From positions 8,468,231 to 8,532,230 of the forward strand of contig LR746269.1 of NCBI GenBank assembly GCA_902729315.2: a DNA stretch of 64,000 bases, written 5' to 3'. The notes below the pieces were generated by a model. The model saw only the letters and a program-made list of their open reading frames with translations. It was not told the DNA's origin and made no database searches. The position numbers and the translations under genes were made by a program. The stretch is from Spirodela intermedia. Its lineage: Eukaryota > Streptophyta > Magnoliopsida > Alismatales > Araceae. Position 1 is the stretch's first letter. Every line of letters starts with the position of its first letter. Shown here in pieces: positions 36,024 through 47,200 of the stretch.

Positions 36024-36182
36024 CTCTCTGTGTTCCTTCTACTGATGCTCTCTTTCTCTCCTTTTTTCCTCTCTTTCTCTCTCTACGGACAGATAGAGGA
36101 GAGTTCTTCAGTGTACGGAAGCGCCATAGCCAAGAAGCTCGTTGAGGCGCTGGAAGGAACGGCCCCTGTAGCTCCCTTCTAG
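34930..36182 (+). CDS. bHLH transcription factor, EAT1/TIP2 - bHLH10/89/91 subfamily (tapetum type)
   Basis: Three exons (34930-35487, 35600-35965, 36093-36182) join in phase to 337 residues. The basic region and helix-loop-helix lie at about 165-225, with TTEKQRR as the core, LLRSLIPHPRK ending helix 1 at the exon border, then HDRASIVAEATEYIKEL. The basic region keeps Glu9 and the paired Arg but lacks the usual His5, as in the EAT1/TIP2 group. A C-terminal ACT-like domain (SVDVRIVEDEVVVRLL, LDLLHLAAGNIGDSH, YGSAIAKKLVEAL) is the signature of this subfamily, which controls tapetum development and pollen formation in rice and Arabidopsis. A MEMEMEM repeat is present near residue 140. Both introns are short and dominated by (CT)n. 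Subfamily is well supported; the exact orthologue is not settled. Confidence 0.9.
35500..35551. repeat. (CT)n microsatellite filling bHLH intron 1
   Basis: A 52-base CT run followed by (GCTC) units occupies about half of a 112-base intron. Confidence 0.95.
35980..36020. repeat. (CT)n microsatellite in bHLH intron 2
   Basis: A 41-base CT run inside a 127-base intron that is otherwise also pyrimidine-rich. Confidence 0.95.
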
Positions 36183-36938
36183 ATCGGGAGGGGAGTCCCA
36201 GGGCTTGTAACCTCAACGCATTGACCGAACCAAAGCATCAAGATATCTCGTTCGCCTTCACGGCAATTAAAAAAAGTCAGCGTGAATCAAAATATCTCAT
36301 TACCCAAAAAATACCCTAACTCTATGATCTGATTTTCTGATTATCTCATTATATTCCCACCCCATAAATCTCTCAATTTCTATATTAATAATAATCTCCG
36401 CATTAATTTTCACTCTCGCTTCTCTTATAAATATTCTCCAAAACTCTGCATGTTTCTAGAGAGAGATTTTTTTCCCCCTAAACAATGGGCAAATATGGGC
36501 CAAATGATTGGCCATATTTACGGAATTTATTACGAAAAAAATTCTGTAAATTATTATTTATAACATTCTAAAATGGGATTTTTTTTTCTTGATGTAAGCA
36601 TTATATGATTTTTATGATTATCTGATCCATTTTTAAATTATTTTATTTTTAATTAAAATAATAATATTTTTTTTAGAAATCCCTGGGATTTCCGTCAAAA
36701 AATTGCTTAATGGGCTTCTACCGCAAACTTGTATGCCAAACAGGTCCCCCCAAACGGCCCAAACAGGTCACTAGTTAATAAGGAGATTAATGGGCTCAAT
36801 GATGGCCTTTATTGGGCCACGATCGAACAGCCCATTTACAAATGATTCCAAGGAAATTCTGTCCCTCCTATAAATATGCCGTCGTGAAGGGAAGAAAAAC
36901 AGAGAGAGAGTCTGTGTGTGTGTGAGAGAGGGCGAGAG
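36183..36938 (+). promoter_or_regulatory. Intergenic region and EMC5 promoter with site II-type motifs and TATA box
   Basis: The first part is the bHLH 3' flank, then AT-rich DNA. From 36710 to 36835 there are several TGGGCC/GGCCCA/TGGGCT hexamers. CTATAAATAT at 36868-36877 is a good TATA box about 65 bases before the EMC5 ATG. Confidence 0.6.
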
Positions 36939-39715
36939 ATGGAGATGGGCGCGGGCTTCGTGGTGGGAGTCCTTGGATGCCTCATCCTGTCCCATGCTGC
37001 CTACTCCACCGTCCAGTGTAAATCTCCTCTCCGATCCCTCATCCCCTCCGTATGGTGATTCTTCGCATCCCGTTCTCGTCCCTTGACGTTGGTGTCTTTG
37101 GTATGTGTTTCCTTGGCAGATCGGGGCATGCTGAAGATCGTGGAGGAGGAATTCAATGGGCCGCCGATAAGTGTGAGCGATATGATCCTTTTATCCTGTT
37201 TTTTGCTCATCTGGCGAGGCTGCGCTGCCGTGCTGTCGAATTTAGGGTTCAATCTTTTCTGGTTGTGCCCCCCGCAGGTCGTGATTGAGCTGCTCCTTGG
37301 TTTGGCGCTGTCGGTGTGGGCGGGGTTGTCCGCCCCGGGCAAGTTCCTTTCGATACTCCCAGACTCAGACGAAAATAGGTCAGCTCCTTTTCCTTGTTCA
37401 GAATTCACGTCGATTTGGAGTGTAGGCTATTCATTAGATGGCCTTTATTTTTTCATAATTTATGATGAAAATTGGGAGAATGTGGTGTGGAGCTGCTTGA
37501 AGAAATGCATTTACCCAGGTTCTGTGTTTGGTGTTTTGCCTTTTCTTTTCGGAGTACAGTCCACGGGAGGAAAGATTGACCCACTAAACTAGTTCGTTTA
37601 TAAATTTTCAGTAGAAAGATCCCGCACTTCCTCAGATCTCACTTCTCGTAGTCAATTATTTAATGTGACAGCTTTTGCTGCACTTTTTCTGAAAATCTTC
37701 CAGAGTCCTCTCGTCAGTTTTATTTTCCATTCATCCCTATTTTCTTTCCATCCTTTACCTTATATTATTTCTATAATGGAATACATCCGCTTTCTTACAG
37801 ATTTCTTACAGAACATAATATGCATCCGTTTACAAAGCTGGCTAGTATAAGAAAAAATAAAATAACTTGCAGACTAGAACAATTTCTCAAAATGGGATAT
37901 ACATATGAATAAAATCTGGGCGATATGAACCAGTTGGTGTAGCTCCTAAACTGCTCTCTACGCCCACACTGCATTCTGTTTCTCTAGTTTCCATTACGAT
38001 TGCCTCATAACTGTCTTTTCTCTCACATATTTTTCCTCCCGTCCGTTATATTGAGGGTTTTTGTCATTTTTCTCTACCATTCTATAAAGGTTATCCTCCA
38101 CAACCCTTGGGATCTGGAAGACTGAAGAGGATGTTGTCCCCATAGCTGAATTTCACGAACGCAATATCTCAGCCATTGACATACTCATGATCCCTAGTTT
38201 AGTCTTATTCCATCCACTCAAGATATGACTTCTGATAGAAAACATGACTATTTATCTTTGCATAAACTGTCATTATATGATTTCATTGTTTTTTTTAGTG
38301 TTGTGCGATTTTTATTCTCTATAAACTTGAATTACGGAGAAACTCTCTATTTCACTTGGACTTTTAGTTCCCCTCAAACTATACACATCTTATCGTTTAA
38401 GCCTTCAATTAATTTTCCATGAATTACGAAAAATATTCGTGGAATGTTTCATCACTATGTGAATGATTATGCTTATTTTTCTTTGATGACAATAAATGAG
38501 GGTAACTAATATTCTTCTAATCTGGTTCAGTATTTACCAATGCCGGCCAGTGTTAAATCGATTATCTTTAGTGATCTATAACCGCATATCCTCTCAGTTA
38601 ATCATCCAATTAGTCTTCCGTTTGCTACAATGAAAGTTTACAGAAAATTTAATTTCTTTTTGAATAATTATGCTTTCTTTTCTTAGAAACAATGATTCTT
38701 GGGAAAAGGTAACTTAACCAAGTGAGGTTAAGTTAATTTTCTCTAAGTTGGTTAATATTAACCAATCTCAACCGTGACAGTGAAACAAGGGACTAAATGG
38801 TAAAATATGTAATGGTTGTGGGGACCCAAAGGCCCAAGTGAAAAAGAGAGGGGCTTGTTTAGTCTATAATTAAAGTGATTTATGGGGGGGTGAAACCAGG
38901 TGACTCCTTTCTTGAATGGAATATTTTCCATATCCTGAGATCCGTCAGAGTTAGCCCATCACTTAGATGGCATGAGAGAAATCTTAATCTGCTGAAAATA
39001 TCTAGTCTGCTAAAAACCGCGTTTGATGCCTGAATTTTGGATAATCAGTTTGTCACTATTGCTTTGCTCATCAATCTATCACCATTGATGCTGAGGAGAT
39101 GGGATTTTCTCCTTTCTTCTAAAGACTAGGGGATTTCCGAAGAACAACAACTGTGTGTGTGTCATTCACTCAGTTGAGTTGAATATGTTTGACGAAATTA
39201 TAGGAGAAAAACCTTGTCGGACAGTCTCTATTTTTTTTATAATTCTTCAAAGTTCATATAAACCCGGTAATTCGATTTGATTTTTTTTCACATTTCTATT
39301 AATCAAAATATGCATTGCGGGATGGTTTTTCATAATCCAGAGTCTTATATCCTTGTTCAACCCAGGGATTCAATCTTTGACATATATTAATTTCTATGAA
39401 CTAAGAAAGGAATTTCGGGATGTGGCTTCAGGATCTATAGTTTTTATTTGAATTCCTCGAAGCCCACATAAACCCAGGAATCCAATCTCTGACGTCTTTT
39501 GTTTCAGTGAATGAAAGGGAAAAAAAGAAAGAAAGAAGAATCTAAGGATGGTAGATATGAATCCGTGTATTCTCACTACGGCATTTTTTCACTTGTATCA
39601 ATAAAAACATTAAAATTGCAGGATGGTTTCTCTTCCGGCCAATCTTGACTTCTTGACGTTCAACCACCGGGCCCGGGCCTTCCCCTGCGACCCAGAGCTG
39701 AAGCTTAAGAGATAG
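36939..39715 (+). CDS. EMC5: ER membrane protein complex subunit 5 / membrane magnesium transporter (EMC5/MMGT)
   Basis: Four exons (36939-37017, 37120-37172, 37278-37378, 39622-39715) join in phase to 108 residues, the normal family size. Two membrane helices are visible: FVVGVLGCLILSHAAYS near 7-23 and VVIELLLGLALSVWAGL near 45-61. They are separated by the conserved YRGMLKI-EEEF-GPPI loop and followed by FLTFNHRARAF in the tail. The protein is a core part of the ER membrane insertase complex; animal members were first named magnesium transporters. The donor of exon 2 is set at GTGAGC rather than two bases earlier, so that PPISVVIELL stays in phase. The last intron is 2.2 kb and ends in a partly duplicated segment. 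The call is secure. Confidence 0.95.
39225..39640. repeat. Imperfect duplication at the end of EMC5 intron 3
   Basis: A segment near 39228-39335 (ATTCTTCAAAG-TCATATAAACCCGG-AAT through TCTATTAATCAAAA and GCATTGCGGGATGGTTT) recurs near 39438-39632 (ATTCCTCGAAGCCCACATAAACCCAGGAAT through TTGTATCAATAAAAA and AATTGCAGGATGGTTT). The second copy includes the real splice acceptor and first bases of exon 4. In the first copy the acceptor AG has become GG. Confidence 0.7.
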
Positions 39716-40002
39716 GCCGTAGAAGGTTTTCTTTGCTCCTCTCTTCTCTCCCTGGTGGGTTCCCCCTAAGGAAGAGATTTTTTTTTTTTTTTTTTTTGCA
39801 ATCTGTAGCGAATAATGCTCTTTTATTTTCTCTCAATTCAGAAGATGCTCCAAGCTTCTTAGTTTCCAAGCTTCTTGGAGAGAGAGAGAGGAAAATCCAG
39901 TACTGTGACCGAGAGAAATGGGCGCATATTATGTGGGCTGTATCTTGCTGAAGCCCAGGACAGGCCCGGGCCCGTTTTTCTATTGGCTTCGTTTTTTAAA
40001 TT

Positions 40003-40038
<36 letters not shown>

Positions 40039-41160
40039 ATGTAAATATTTATTTTTATGCATTAAGACTTTGGGTTTTTTTGTGGAGCTCTGGGGGCTGG
40101 CTGACCCACCTCACCGCCGTGTGGATAATCTGGGGCTGCTACGCGGCAAGTTTATGCTTATACATATTTACAACGTGATATTTTCTTCTTATCTTTTTAT
40201 TTAAAATTATATTTTTTGCCTGTTTTATTAGGCATTCGGATAACTTAAAATCCTGACGGGGAACATTCTAACTGGTCGAGGTTCCCCGTCTACGTATTTT
40301 CCCAGGAAAAAGTCCGGATTCATTTTCTCGAAATCCCCGCTTTTCGGAGCTTTCCGCACAGCTGCTAGGACGCGCCTCCATCGTCCGATCAGTCCGTCAG
40401 ATGAGGGAATCAAGGACGTCTCGACCGTCCAATTGTCCTCCCCAGTCAGCCCCTGACAAGCTACATCGGTGGACTCGAATCTCCGGGTAGCCACGTCATC
40501 GTCATCACCAACCCACCACCAACCGTGGGGGTAGTTGGACCGGGCTGCCGTCACCGCACTCCATTCACCCCCCCTCCGGCACTTCGTATTTTATTGTTAG
40601 AAAAGTCGCCGTTTTGGTGAGTCGGTCAGTAGACCGCAGCAGTGCTGGATGTCGTCACTGGGCGGGGCTCAGTCCAGGCCCGAAAATCAATTTCGGGGCC
40701 CGAGGTTGGCCTTGACCCAAGCAAAGTCCGTGTTCTTGTGGGCCGGGTCGGGCTGGGAAAGGGTTCTGGCTGACCGGGCTGGTGGGAACTAGTAATCCGA
40801 TTATTTTAAAGCGGGGCCCACGCAGTCAGCAAGCCTCAACTAAGGGGCACTTGGTGAGGGTGTTGGGGTTGGTGGCGACCGGGTATAGCCGGTTGCACAT
40901 GGGATACCCAGAGAGGTCGCCGGGGAAATCAGACGGTCAGAGGCCGTTCTGCCCGGTTCGAGCCCCCGATGAGCCAACCACTGCTTCAGAACGTGCGAGA
41001 GAGAGAGAGGGTGGGGATTGAGCCTATAAAAACGGAGGGGGGAACGAGCTTCAAGGGCGTGCAAGGGGTGAGGAGTTATTTGCGCCGCTAGCAGGCAGAG
41101 GAGACGAAGCTAGGGCGGCCTCCCATCTCCTCCATTCTTCGGTCCTCTCTCTTTCACCAG
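39716..41160 (+). promoter_or_regulatory. SAM synthetase promoter and 5' UTR exon
   Basis: It contains a poly(T) run at 39778-39798, an (AAAT)n run at 40004-40039 and a GC-rich promoter from about 40.2 kb with many GGCCC/GGGCC motifs (40660-40780). TATAAAAA at 41025-41032 is a clear TATA box. Transcription should start near 41060, giving a leader of about 100 bases up to a probable donor (CAG/GTTCGT) at 41160/41161. Confidence 0.6.
40004..40039. repeat. (AAAT)n microsatellite
   Basis: About nine AAAT units, in the distal promoter of the SAM synthetase gene. Confidence 0.95.
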
Positions 41161-42160
41161 GTTCGTCGGTGCCCTCCCTCCCTCCCTAGTTCTATCTCTC
41201 TCTCTCGCTCTTTCTTCATCTGGATGTAGCTCCTCGCCATCCCTCGTTTTCGTCTTCTGGATCTGGATCTGGATCTGGATCTGGATTGGTCTTGCGTATT
41301 TTTTTGCCCCGGAAGTGAGTTCTGTGGTCGTTTCCTCCACTGTTAATTGGATGATGTTTTTTCCCTGATCGATGGCTCTCCTGCGTGGAAGAGTGGATCT
41401 GATCGGTTGCTGAGTTGTTCAGGCATTGGAACTGTGAGACCTTTGTAGATTTTTGGTGTGAGGTAGGAGACATCCTGGTGAGGTTTGCCGTTGTAGATCT
41501 GTTGTTTTCTGGGTCGGATCCCGCGGGTACCGCGGAGGTAGGAGAACTCATGATTTGTTTTCCCGTATTTTAAGCGCGATAGTTAACAAATCTTTCCTTA
41601 TGATTTCCCTGGGATCTATTCCACTGAGAGAGCGTGGCAAGTGAGGAAATCTCTCCTATCCTTTTCGATAATGTCATTCCAATTCAGTTTTCTGGTGCTC
41701 CTTGAGCTTTTAAACTTTTGGATCTTATCTGCCATCAATTTCCAGCTCTTCACCAGACAATTCAGAGTACAGATCTCTACTCCTATGCGTAAAAATGAAC
41801 TTTTTCCATTGGATCTCGGACAATGTTCGTGAGGGAAGTGGTGATATCAAGGGGAACAAAGGATGTTACCTCTTGAGTATACCTCGATCTTTCTTTGCGG
41901 CTAAGGATCTTTTATTTGCGTTTGGAATATTCTCATCCTGCGTACCTGCCTAGGATGGATTCCCTTTTTGTGCATTATTAGATGCGGGAATCAAAAGAAT
42001 TTCCTTGTGGTGCACTTTTTTTCATAGAAATATTATTCGATAGGCATTATTTTATTCTTCTCCGCCTCAGCTTATTCTCTTCCTCTGTCTTCATCATGTA
42101 TTTCTTCTTCTTCTTCTTTTGTAATCTTCATCAGAGAGGCTGATCCAGTCTTCTTTTCAG
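41161..42160 (+). other. Probable 5' UTR intron of the SAM synthetase gene
   Basis: The coding exon is preceded by a textbook acceptor (CTTCTTTTCAG ending at 42160) ten bases before the ATG. A donor candidate at 41161 gives an intron of about 1.0 kb, T-rich throughout. A (GGATCT)n run lies at 41259-41285. Plant SAM synthetase genes often have a leader intron of this kind. The exact donor is inferred. Confidence 0.7.
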
Positions 42161-42170
42161 TTTTAATACC

Positions 42171-43352
42171 ATGGACACCTTCCTCTTCACCTCCGAGTCC
42201 GTGAACGAGGGTCACCCCGACAAGCTGTGCGATCAGATCTCTGACGCGGTGCTGGACGCCTGCCTGGCCCAGGACCCCGACAGCAAGGTGGCCTGTGAGA
42301 CCTGCACCAAAACCAACATGGTGATGGTCTTCGGCGAGATCACAACCAAGGCTAACGTCGACTACGAGAAGATAGTCCGTGACACCTGTCGCTCGATCGG
42401 ATTCATCTCTGACGATGTGGGCCTCGACGCCGACAACTGCAAGGTGCTGGTCAACATCGAGCAACAGAGCCCTGATATCGCTCAGGGTGTCCACGGCCAC
42501 TTCACCAAGCGGCCGGAGGAGATCGGCGCCGGCGACCAGGGCCACATGTTCGGCTACGCCACGGACGAGACCCCCGAGCTGATGCCCCTCAGCCACGTCC
42601 TCGCCACCAAGCTCGGGGCCCGCCTAACCGAGGTCCGCAAGAACGGCACCTGCGCCTGGCTCAGGCCAGACGGCAAGACCCAGGTCACCGTTGAGTACCG
42701 GAACGACGGCGGCGCCATGATCCCGCTCCGCGTCCACACCGTCCTGATCTCCACCCAGCACGACGAGACCGTCACCAACGACGAGATCGCCGCCGACCTC
42801 AAGGAGCACGTCATCAAGCCCGTCATCCCCGAGAAGTACCTCGACGAGAAGACCATCTTCCACCTCAACCCCTCCGGCCGCTTCGTCATCGGAGGCCCCC
42901 ACGGCGACGCCGGGCTCACCGGCCGGAAGATCATCATCGACACCTACGGCGGCTGGGGCGCCCACGGTGGCGGTGCCTTCTCCGGCAAGGACCCCACCAA
43001 GGTGGACCGCAGCGGGGCCTACATCGTCCGGCAGGCGGCCAAGAGCGTGGTGGCCGGCGGCCTCGCGAGGCGGTGCATCGTCCAGGTCTCCTACGCCATC
43101 GGCGTGCCTGAGCCCCTCTCCGTTTTCGTGGACTCGTACGGCACCGGGACGATCCCCGACAAGGAGATCCTCCAGATCGTGAAGGAGAACTTCGACTTCC
43201 GGCCAGGTATGATGACCATCAACCTCGACCTCAAGCGAGGCGGCAACCGCTTCATCAAGACCGCCGCCTACGGCCACTTCGGCCGCGACGACCCAGACTT
43301 CACCTGGGAGGTCGTCAAGCCCCTCAAGTCCACCAAGACCGCCTCCGCCTAA
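42171..43352 (+). CDS. SAMS: S-adenosylmethionine synthetase (methionine adenosyltransferase)
   Basis: An intronless coding region of 393 residues, the usual length in plants. It makes AdoMet from methionine and ATP in the cytosol, feeding methylation, ethylene, polyamine and nicotianamine synthesis. Visible motifs are the N-terminal [13 protein letters not shown] (methionine/ATP binding), [16 protein letters not shown] near residue 118, and the glycine-rich loop [19 protein letters not shown] near 266. The ATG lies in a good context (TACCATGG). The coding region is very rich in G+C and third positions are nearly all G or C, unlike the surrounding DNA; such bias is common for highly expressed monocot-type genes. 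It converges with the CAF gene downstream. Confidence 0.99.
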   Translation: MDTFLFTSESVNEGHPDKLCDQISDAVLDACLAQDPDSKVACETCTKTNMVMVFGEITTKANVDYEKIVRDTCRSIGFISDDVGLDADNCKVLVNIEQQSPDIAQGVHGHFTKRPEEIGAGDQGHMFGYATDETPELMPLSHVLATKLGARLTEVRKNGTCAWLRPDGKTQVTVEYRNDGGAMIPLRVHTVLISTQHDETVTNDEIAADLKEHVIKPVIPEKYLDEKTIFHLNPSGRFVIGGPHGDAGLTGRKIIIDTYGGWGAHGGGAFSGKDPTKVDRSGAYIVRQAAKSVVAGGLARRCIVQVSYAIGVPEPLSVFVDSYGTGTIPDKEILQIVKENFDFRPGMMTINLDLKRGGNRFIKTAAYGHFGRDDPDFTWEVVKPLKSTKTASA

Positions 43353-44028
43353 ATCAATCCCCTTCTCAAATCCCTCTCTACCCTCCCCCTCAGTTGCCGT
43401 TATATTGTTATCATGTCATTCTCTCTCTCTCTCTCTCTACCCCGCCTTAAGAGGGTTGTTCGTTCGGCTGTCGGTAGTCATTCCTATTCCTATTCCTATT
43501 ACTATTCCGTCTAGTGATTGAATGAAACAAAGTGCGAGTGGAGCATCTCTCTCTCTCTCTCTCTCTCTTCTCTGTTCAATGTGTGCGAGAGAATTGGGAC
43601 CAGCAGTGTCCCCCACCCACCGACCCTCTTCTTAAGGTGGCACATGTGCGCACAATGAACTATTTATTCCACTTGACCATATATGGCTGGACAAGAAGAG
43701 TTCTTTCTGTCTTTGACTCCGCATTCAAGTCCTCATATTATTGCCACACTGCAGCAAATGCTCCTTGAGGTCGAGAAGTACCATTTCGTCGTTCCATCTC
43801 TAGCCAAGTACAAGGTGGCAGGCCAACTGTCGTCTCCTCCCCCCCTCTCTCTCTCTCTCTAGACAGCTGCCTTTGACCGCCGCCGCTCTCCCCCACTTCG
43901 GGGCAGGTGGGGAAGGAGAAGTAGCAGAGAAATGGCCGGAAGAATTTCCACGTCAACAACCCCCCGGGATTAGAGAGGAAGACGACGACGACGACGACGA
44001 CGACGACGACAGGAGGTGGTAGGAGGGA
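43353..44028. other. Convergent 3' flanks of SAM synthetase and CAF genes
   Basis: It holds the SAM synthetase 3' UTR (with short CT runs near 43421 and 43548 and a TTGAATGAAACAAAG stretch), then the CAF 3' UTR, which includes a (GAC)10 run at 43981-44010 on the plus strand. Confidence 0.6.
43981..44010. repeat. (GAC)10 trinucleotide repeat in the CAF 3' UTR
   Basis: Ten perfect GAC units on the plus strand, so GUC in the CAF mRNA, 19 bases past its stop codon. Confidence 0.95.
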
Positions 44029-44168
44029 TCACTCAGGATGAAGATACCTCGCGAGGGAATCCACGGGCAAGGAACCCAGGGGGACCGAAGATTCCAGAAC
44101 CTCCGACAGCCCTCCACCGACATCGCCGGCATCGCCGGCATCGCCGCCGTGGAGATGTCGGCGTTCTG

Positions 44169-44200
<32 letters not shown>

Positions 44201-47200
44201 GGGGAGATTAGGGCGGGGAAGGAGTGGTCGGCGGCCTGCGAAGCGGCCTCGAAGAGCTCGACTTGGCGCAGGAGATCGTCGGGGCTGAGCTCGGCCTCGG
44301 GAAGCAGCAGGGCCGCGCGTGATTCCACGGCGCGCCTCCACAGCGACAGCAACCTCGGAGGGCTGGAGGAGATCTCCATTTTCTTCCCCTCTTCCTCCGC
44401 CGATTTGGGGGCCTCCTTCCTGGATGGGTCTGTACAAACAGATATATGTATATGCAAACAAGATGGAGATCAGTGATCGTTTTTTTTTTCATTTTATTTT
44501 TGACAACAAAATTATGGGTTCTTTTTTTCTTCTTCTGTATTCGATTACAACAAAAAAGGTTGAATTTTTTTAAGAAATGGCCCAGGCCATCTAATTATTT
44601 ATTTATTTACTATTGATTTCGGATTAACTGATGAATGGACCTGGAGAACAGATGCAAGATAGAGGTCGGTGTTTTTTTTAATAACTTTTGATAAAAAAAT
44701 CATGTTTTTTTTTCCTTCTGTAGTCGACTGCAACACACAGCAGCTTGATTTATTTATTTTTAAATGCCCAAATTTTCTTTATCGATTTCCGTCAATTATG
44801 GATAGGACCCGGTGAACAGATGCAATATGTAAAAAAAACGAGTTTTTTAAGAAAAGAAATTAATCGGGTTCTTCTGTTTCCCACTGCAGTAAATGCTTGA
44901 ATTTTTTTAAAAAAGAGGGCTAATTTCTTTTCTTTCTTTGATGTGGAGGATTAAATGCCATTTTTAGCAAAAAAGACACAATTTGAGGGGAGCAAGCTCG
45001 GATCAGGCAGTCCAAGGAAGGTTGGTTCCTTCTGGTTTTACAAGCGGATGCATTTTGATGACGTGGAATTTTTTTAAATATTAAATGAGTCGGAGCAGGA
45101 ACAAAAAAAAAAAGAAGCAAACCGAGATCATACCTGCGCTTGGGTCCGTTGAAAGGGGTTTTGGGTATTTTGACTTCCAGCCTTTGCCTCTCCACATCAG
45201 AATTTGCTCCTCGTCAAAGGAGAGAAGAACACATGGAACCAGCTCCTGATAGAAAAAATATTAAAATTATTCATTCCAGTAGACTCTGGTCATTAATTTT
45301 CTGTTTTCTCTCTATTACTATTTATAAAAAATTATAGAAACATAAAATCGGCTCTCATGGATGCAGAATTTACTTTAAGCTTGGCCCCTATTCTCTTGTA
45401 ATCACTGGCATGAAGTCCCCTGCAGTCGATCTTGGCCAGCGGGCTTCCTTCAAAAGCGTCCCTGACGTTCCTCACCAGACTAATGTATATACCATTTTTG
45501 GCTGCGAGAGAAAGGGAAATTGAGACCACTGAGTTTGCAGAAAATGGGTATGAAAAATCTTTCGATCCTGTTCCCATGGAGGCATCCATTCAAATCTCAT
45601 ACGAGCATGTTTTTTTTTTTTTTTTTTTTTGCCCAATAGAGGACACAATTATTTGATCATCAGATAATTGTAAACACTCATAAAAAATAGAAATAACGCC
45701 AATTGGCTTCTCCTGCATGAGAACTTGTAAACGTATCTGTAGATTTTTCCAATAAAACTTATGCTTAGATGGATGAAGAGAGATAAAATCGTCAAATCTG
45801 CAGAGAATGGATGCCAAAGTTTCTGAATCTTGGTCTTCTAGAGACGACATAATTCGTGTCATGGGAGCACATGGCTAGACTTCTTTCCTCTTTTTTTTTC
45901 GATCCAATCAAATTTTCAGCCCAAGGGAAGAAGATGTGCACAAAAATTCACCAGATCGATAGAAATTCATCAAAAATAGAAACGACACCACACAGATTCT
46001 TGTAAATTAGTTCGTGCTTGAAAACTTGACGTAAAAATAACTGAAAGTATTCTTAAATAAAAAAATTTGTATCACGAAGTAATGCACAACGGCAAGATAC
46101 CTGATGTTGTAAAAAAGAAAAGAAAAGGAATTTGAGTAGCATGATGGATATCTGGATTCATCCTTGGATTATTTATACGGTGAGAGGAAAATTAGTTCGA
46201 ATTTTACAAACATCTCGAGTAAGTAACTTCAGGTAATTGGGAAAAAAAAAACCCGTCGGATTGTCCATGAACTCCGTTTGCGGGTGAATGCATCTTCTTT
46301 AGGTACGCAGATTTATTCTATTAAATCCATGGATTATTCTAAGAAATATCTTAAAGAAAAGATACGGGCAAGATGGCTTTTATTATTACCTAGTTTACAA
46401 ATAGGGAGCAGGCTTTCTCCTTTCTTTCTGAACTCGACAGCTTCAACTCTTGTCAGTCCTTCCGGGACCTCCTGAATCAACTTCGGATAAACAGGTGTAG
46501 CCGGTTTCCAGAGCATTGTTGGGAGGCGTGGACGAGTGCGAGGATCATAGTTTCTACCACGGAAAAGATAAACAACACCGCCCATTCGGTATATGATCTT
46601 GCCTCCGGTCTTCTCCTGGCATTCAATAATGTTGCAGGTGGTCCATGGTCATGATCTCGACTCACGGATTTCATACATTTGAAGTGAAAAAAAAAACGCA
46701 CAGAAAAAGAATGTGAGGCACACTGTGAATCTTATGATCACGAAGAACAGAGAAATCTTGATATTCATTCCACAAGAAGACAAGCCTTTACTAAGAATAG
46801 AAGGGTAAAAATGTCCCTAGGGAGAAGGCAAGACCGTTTATGTATAAAAAAAAAAGCTCCAATAAATGTTTTCCATGCTCTATGCTCTAAAACCAAGTAA
46901 AAATCCTCTCCATAATAGTAAATAAATAATGGGTCGTTGTCCTTAGCTGAATCTAATCTTCCAACTCCCATCTCTTTTGCCACTACATTACATCAGCCGG
47001 ACTAAGCCCCCATCTATATCTCTTTATGTATTTCTGGTCCCCAATCAAATGAGCTCCCTACCTACCACAGCCGTCCACTCAACTTACGATACATAATTTT
47101 CTGCAAGATTTACAATGATCTACTGCACAATATATGTAAAAAGAGTACCACATGCAATAAATAATGCAATGAAGGAAATCAAAGTAATATGGTATCCGTA

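Noticed and set aside
35332-36216. 294-codon minus-strand open frame with RERERE repeats across the bHLH gene
   Set aside because: It is created by the (CT)n introns read backwards and the GC-rich exons; the plus strand gives a full conserved bHLH protein.
40880-40985. T-loop-like GGTTCGAGCCCC suggesting a tRNA
   Set aside because: No matching acceptor stem, D-arm or anticodon arm could be folded around it; it lies in the SAM synthetase promoter.
42624-43277. 217-codon open frame antisense to SAM synthetase
   Set aside because: It is a mirror of a coding region with extreme GC3; it has no domain and no ATG context or neighbours to support it.
14906-43352. SAM synthetase plus two AdoMet-dependent methyltransferases read as a functional methylation cluster
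   Set aside because: They belong to unrelated processes (tRNA, probably translation factor, and general AdoMet supply) and are interleaved with other genes; proximity is most simply chance.
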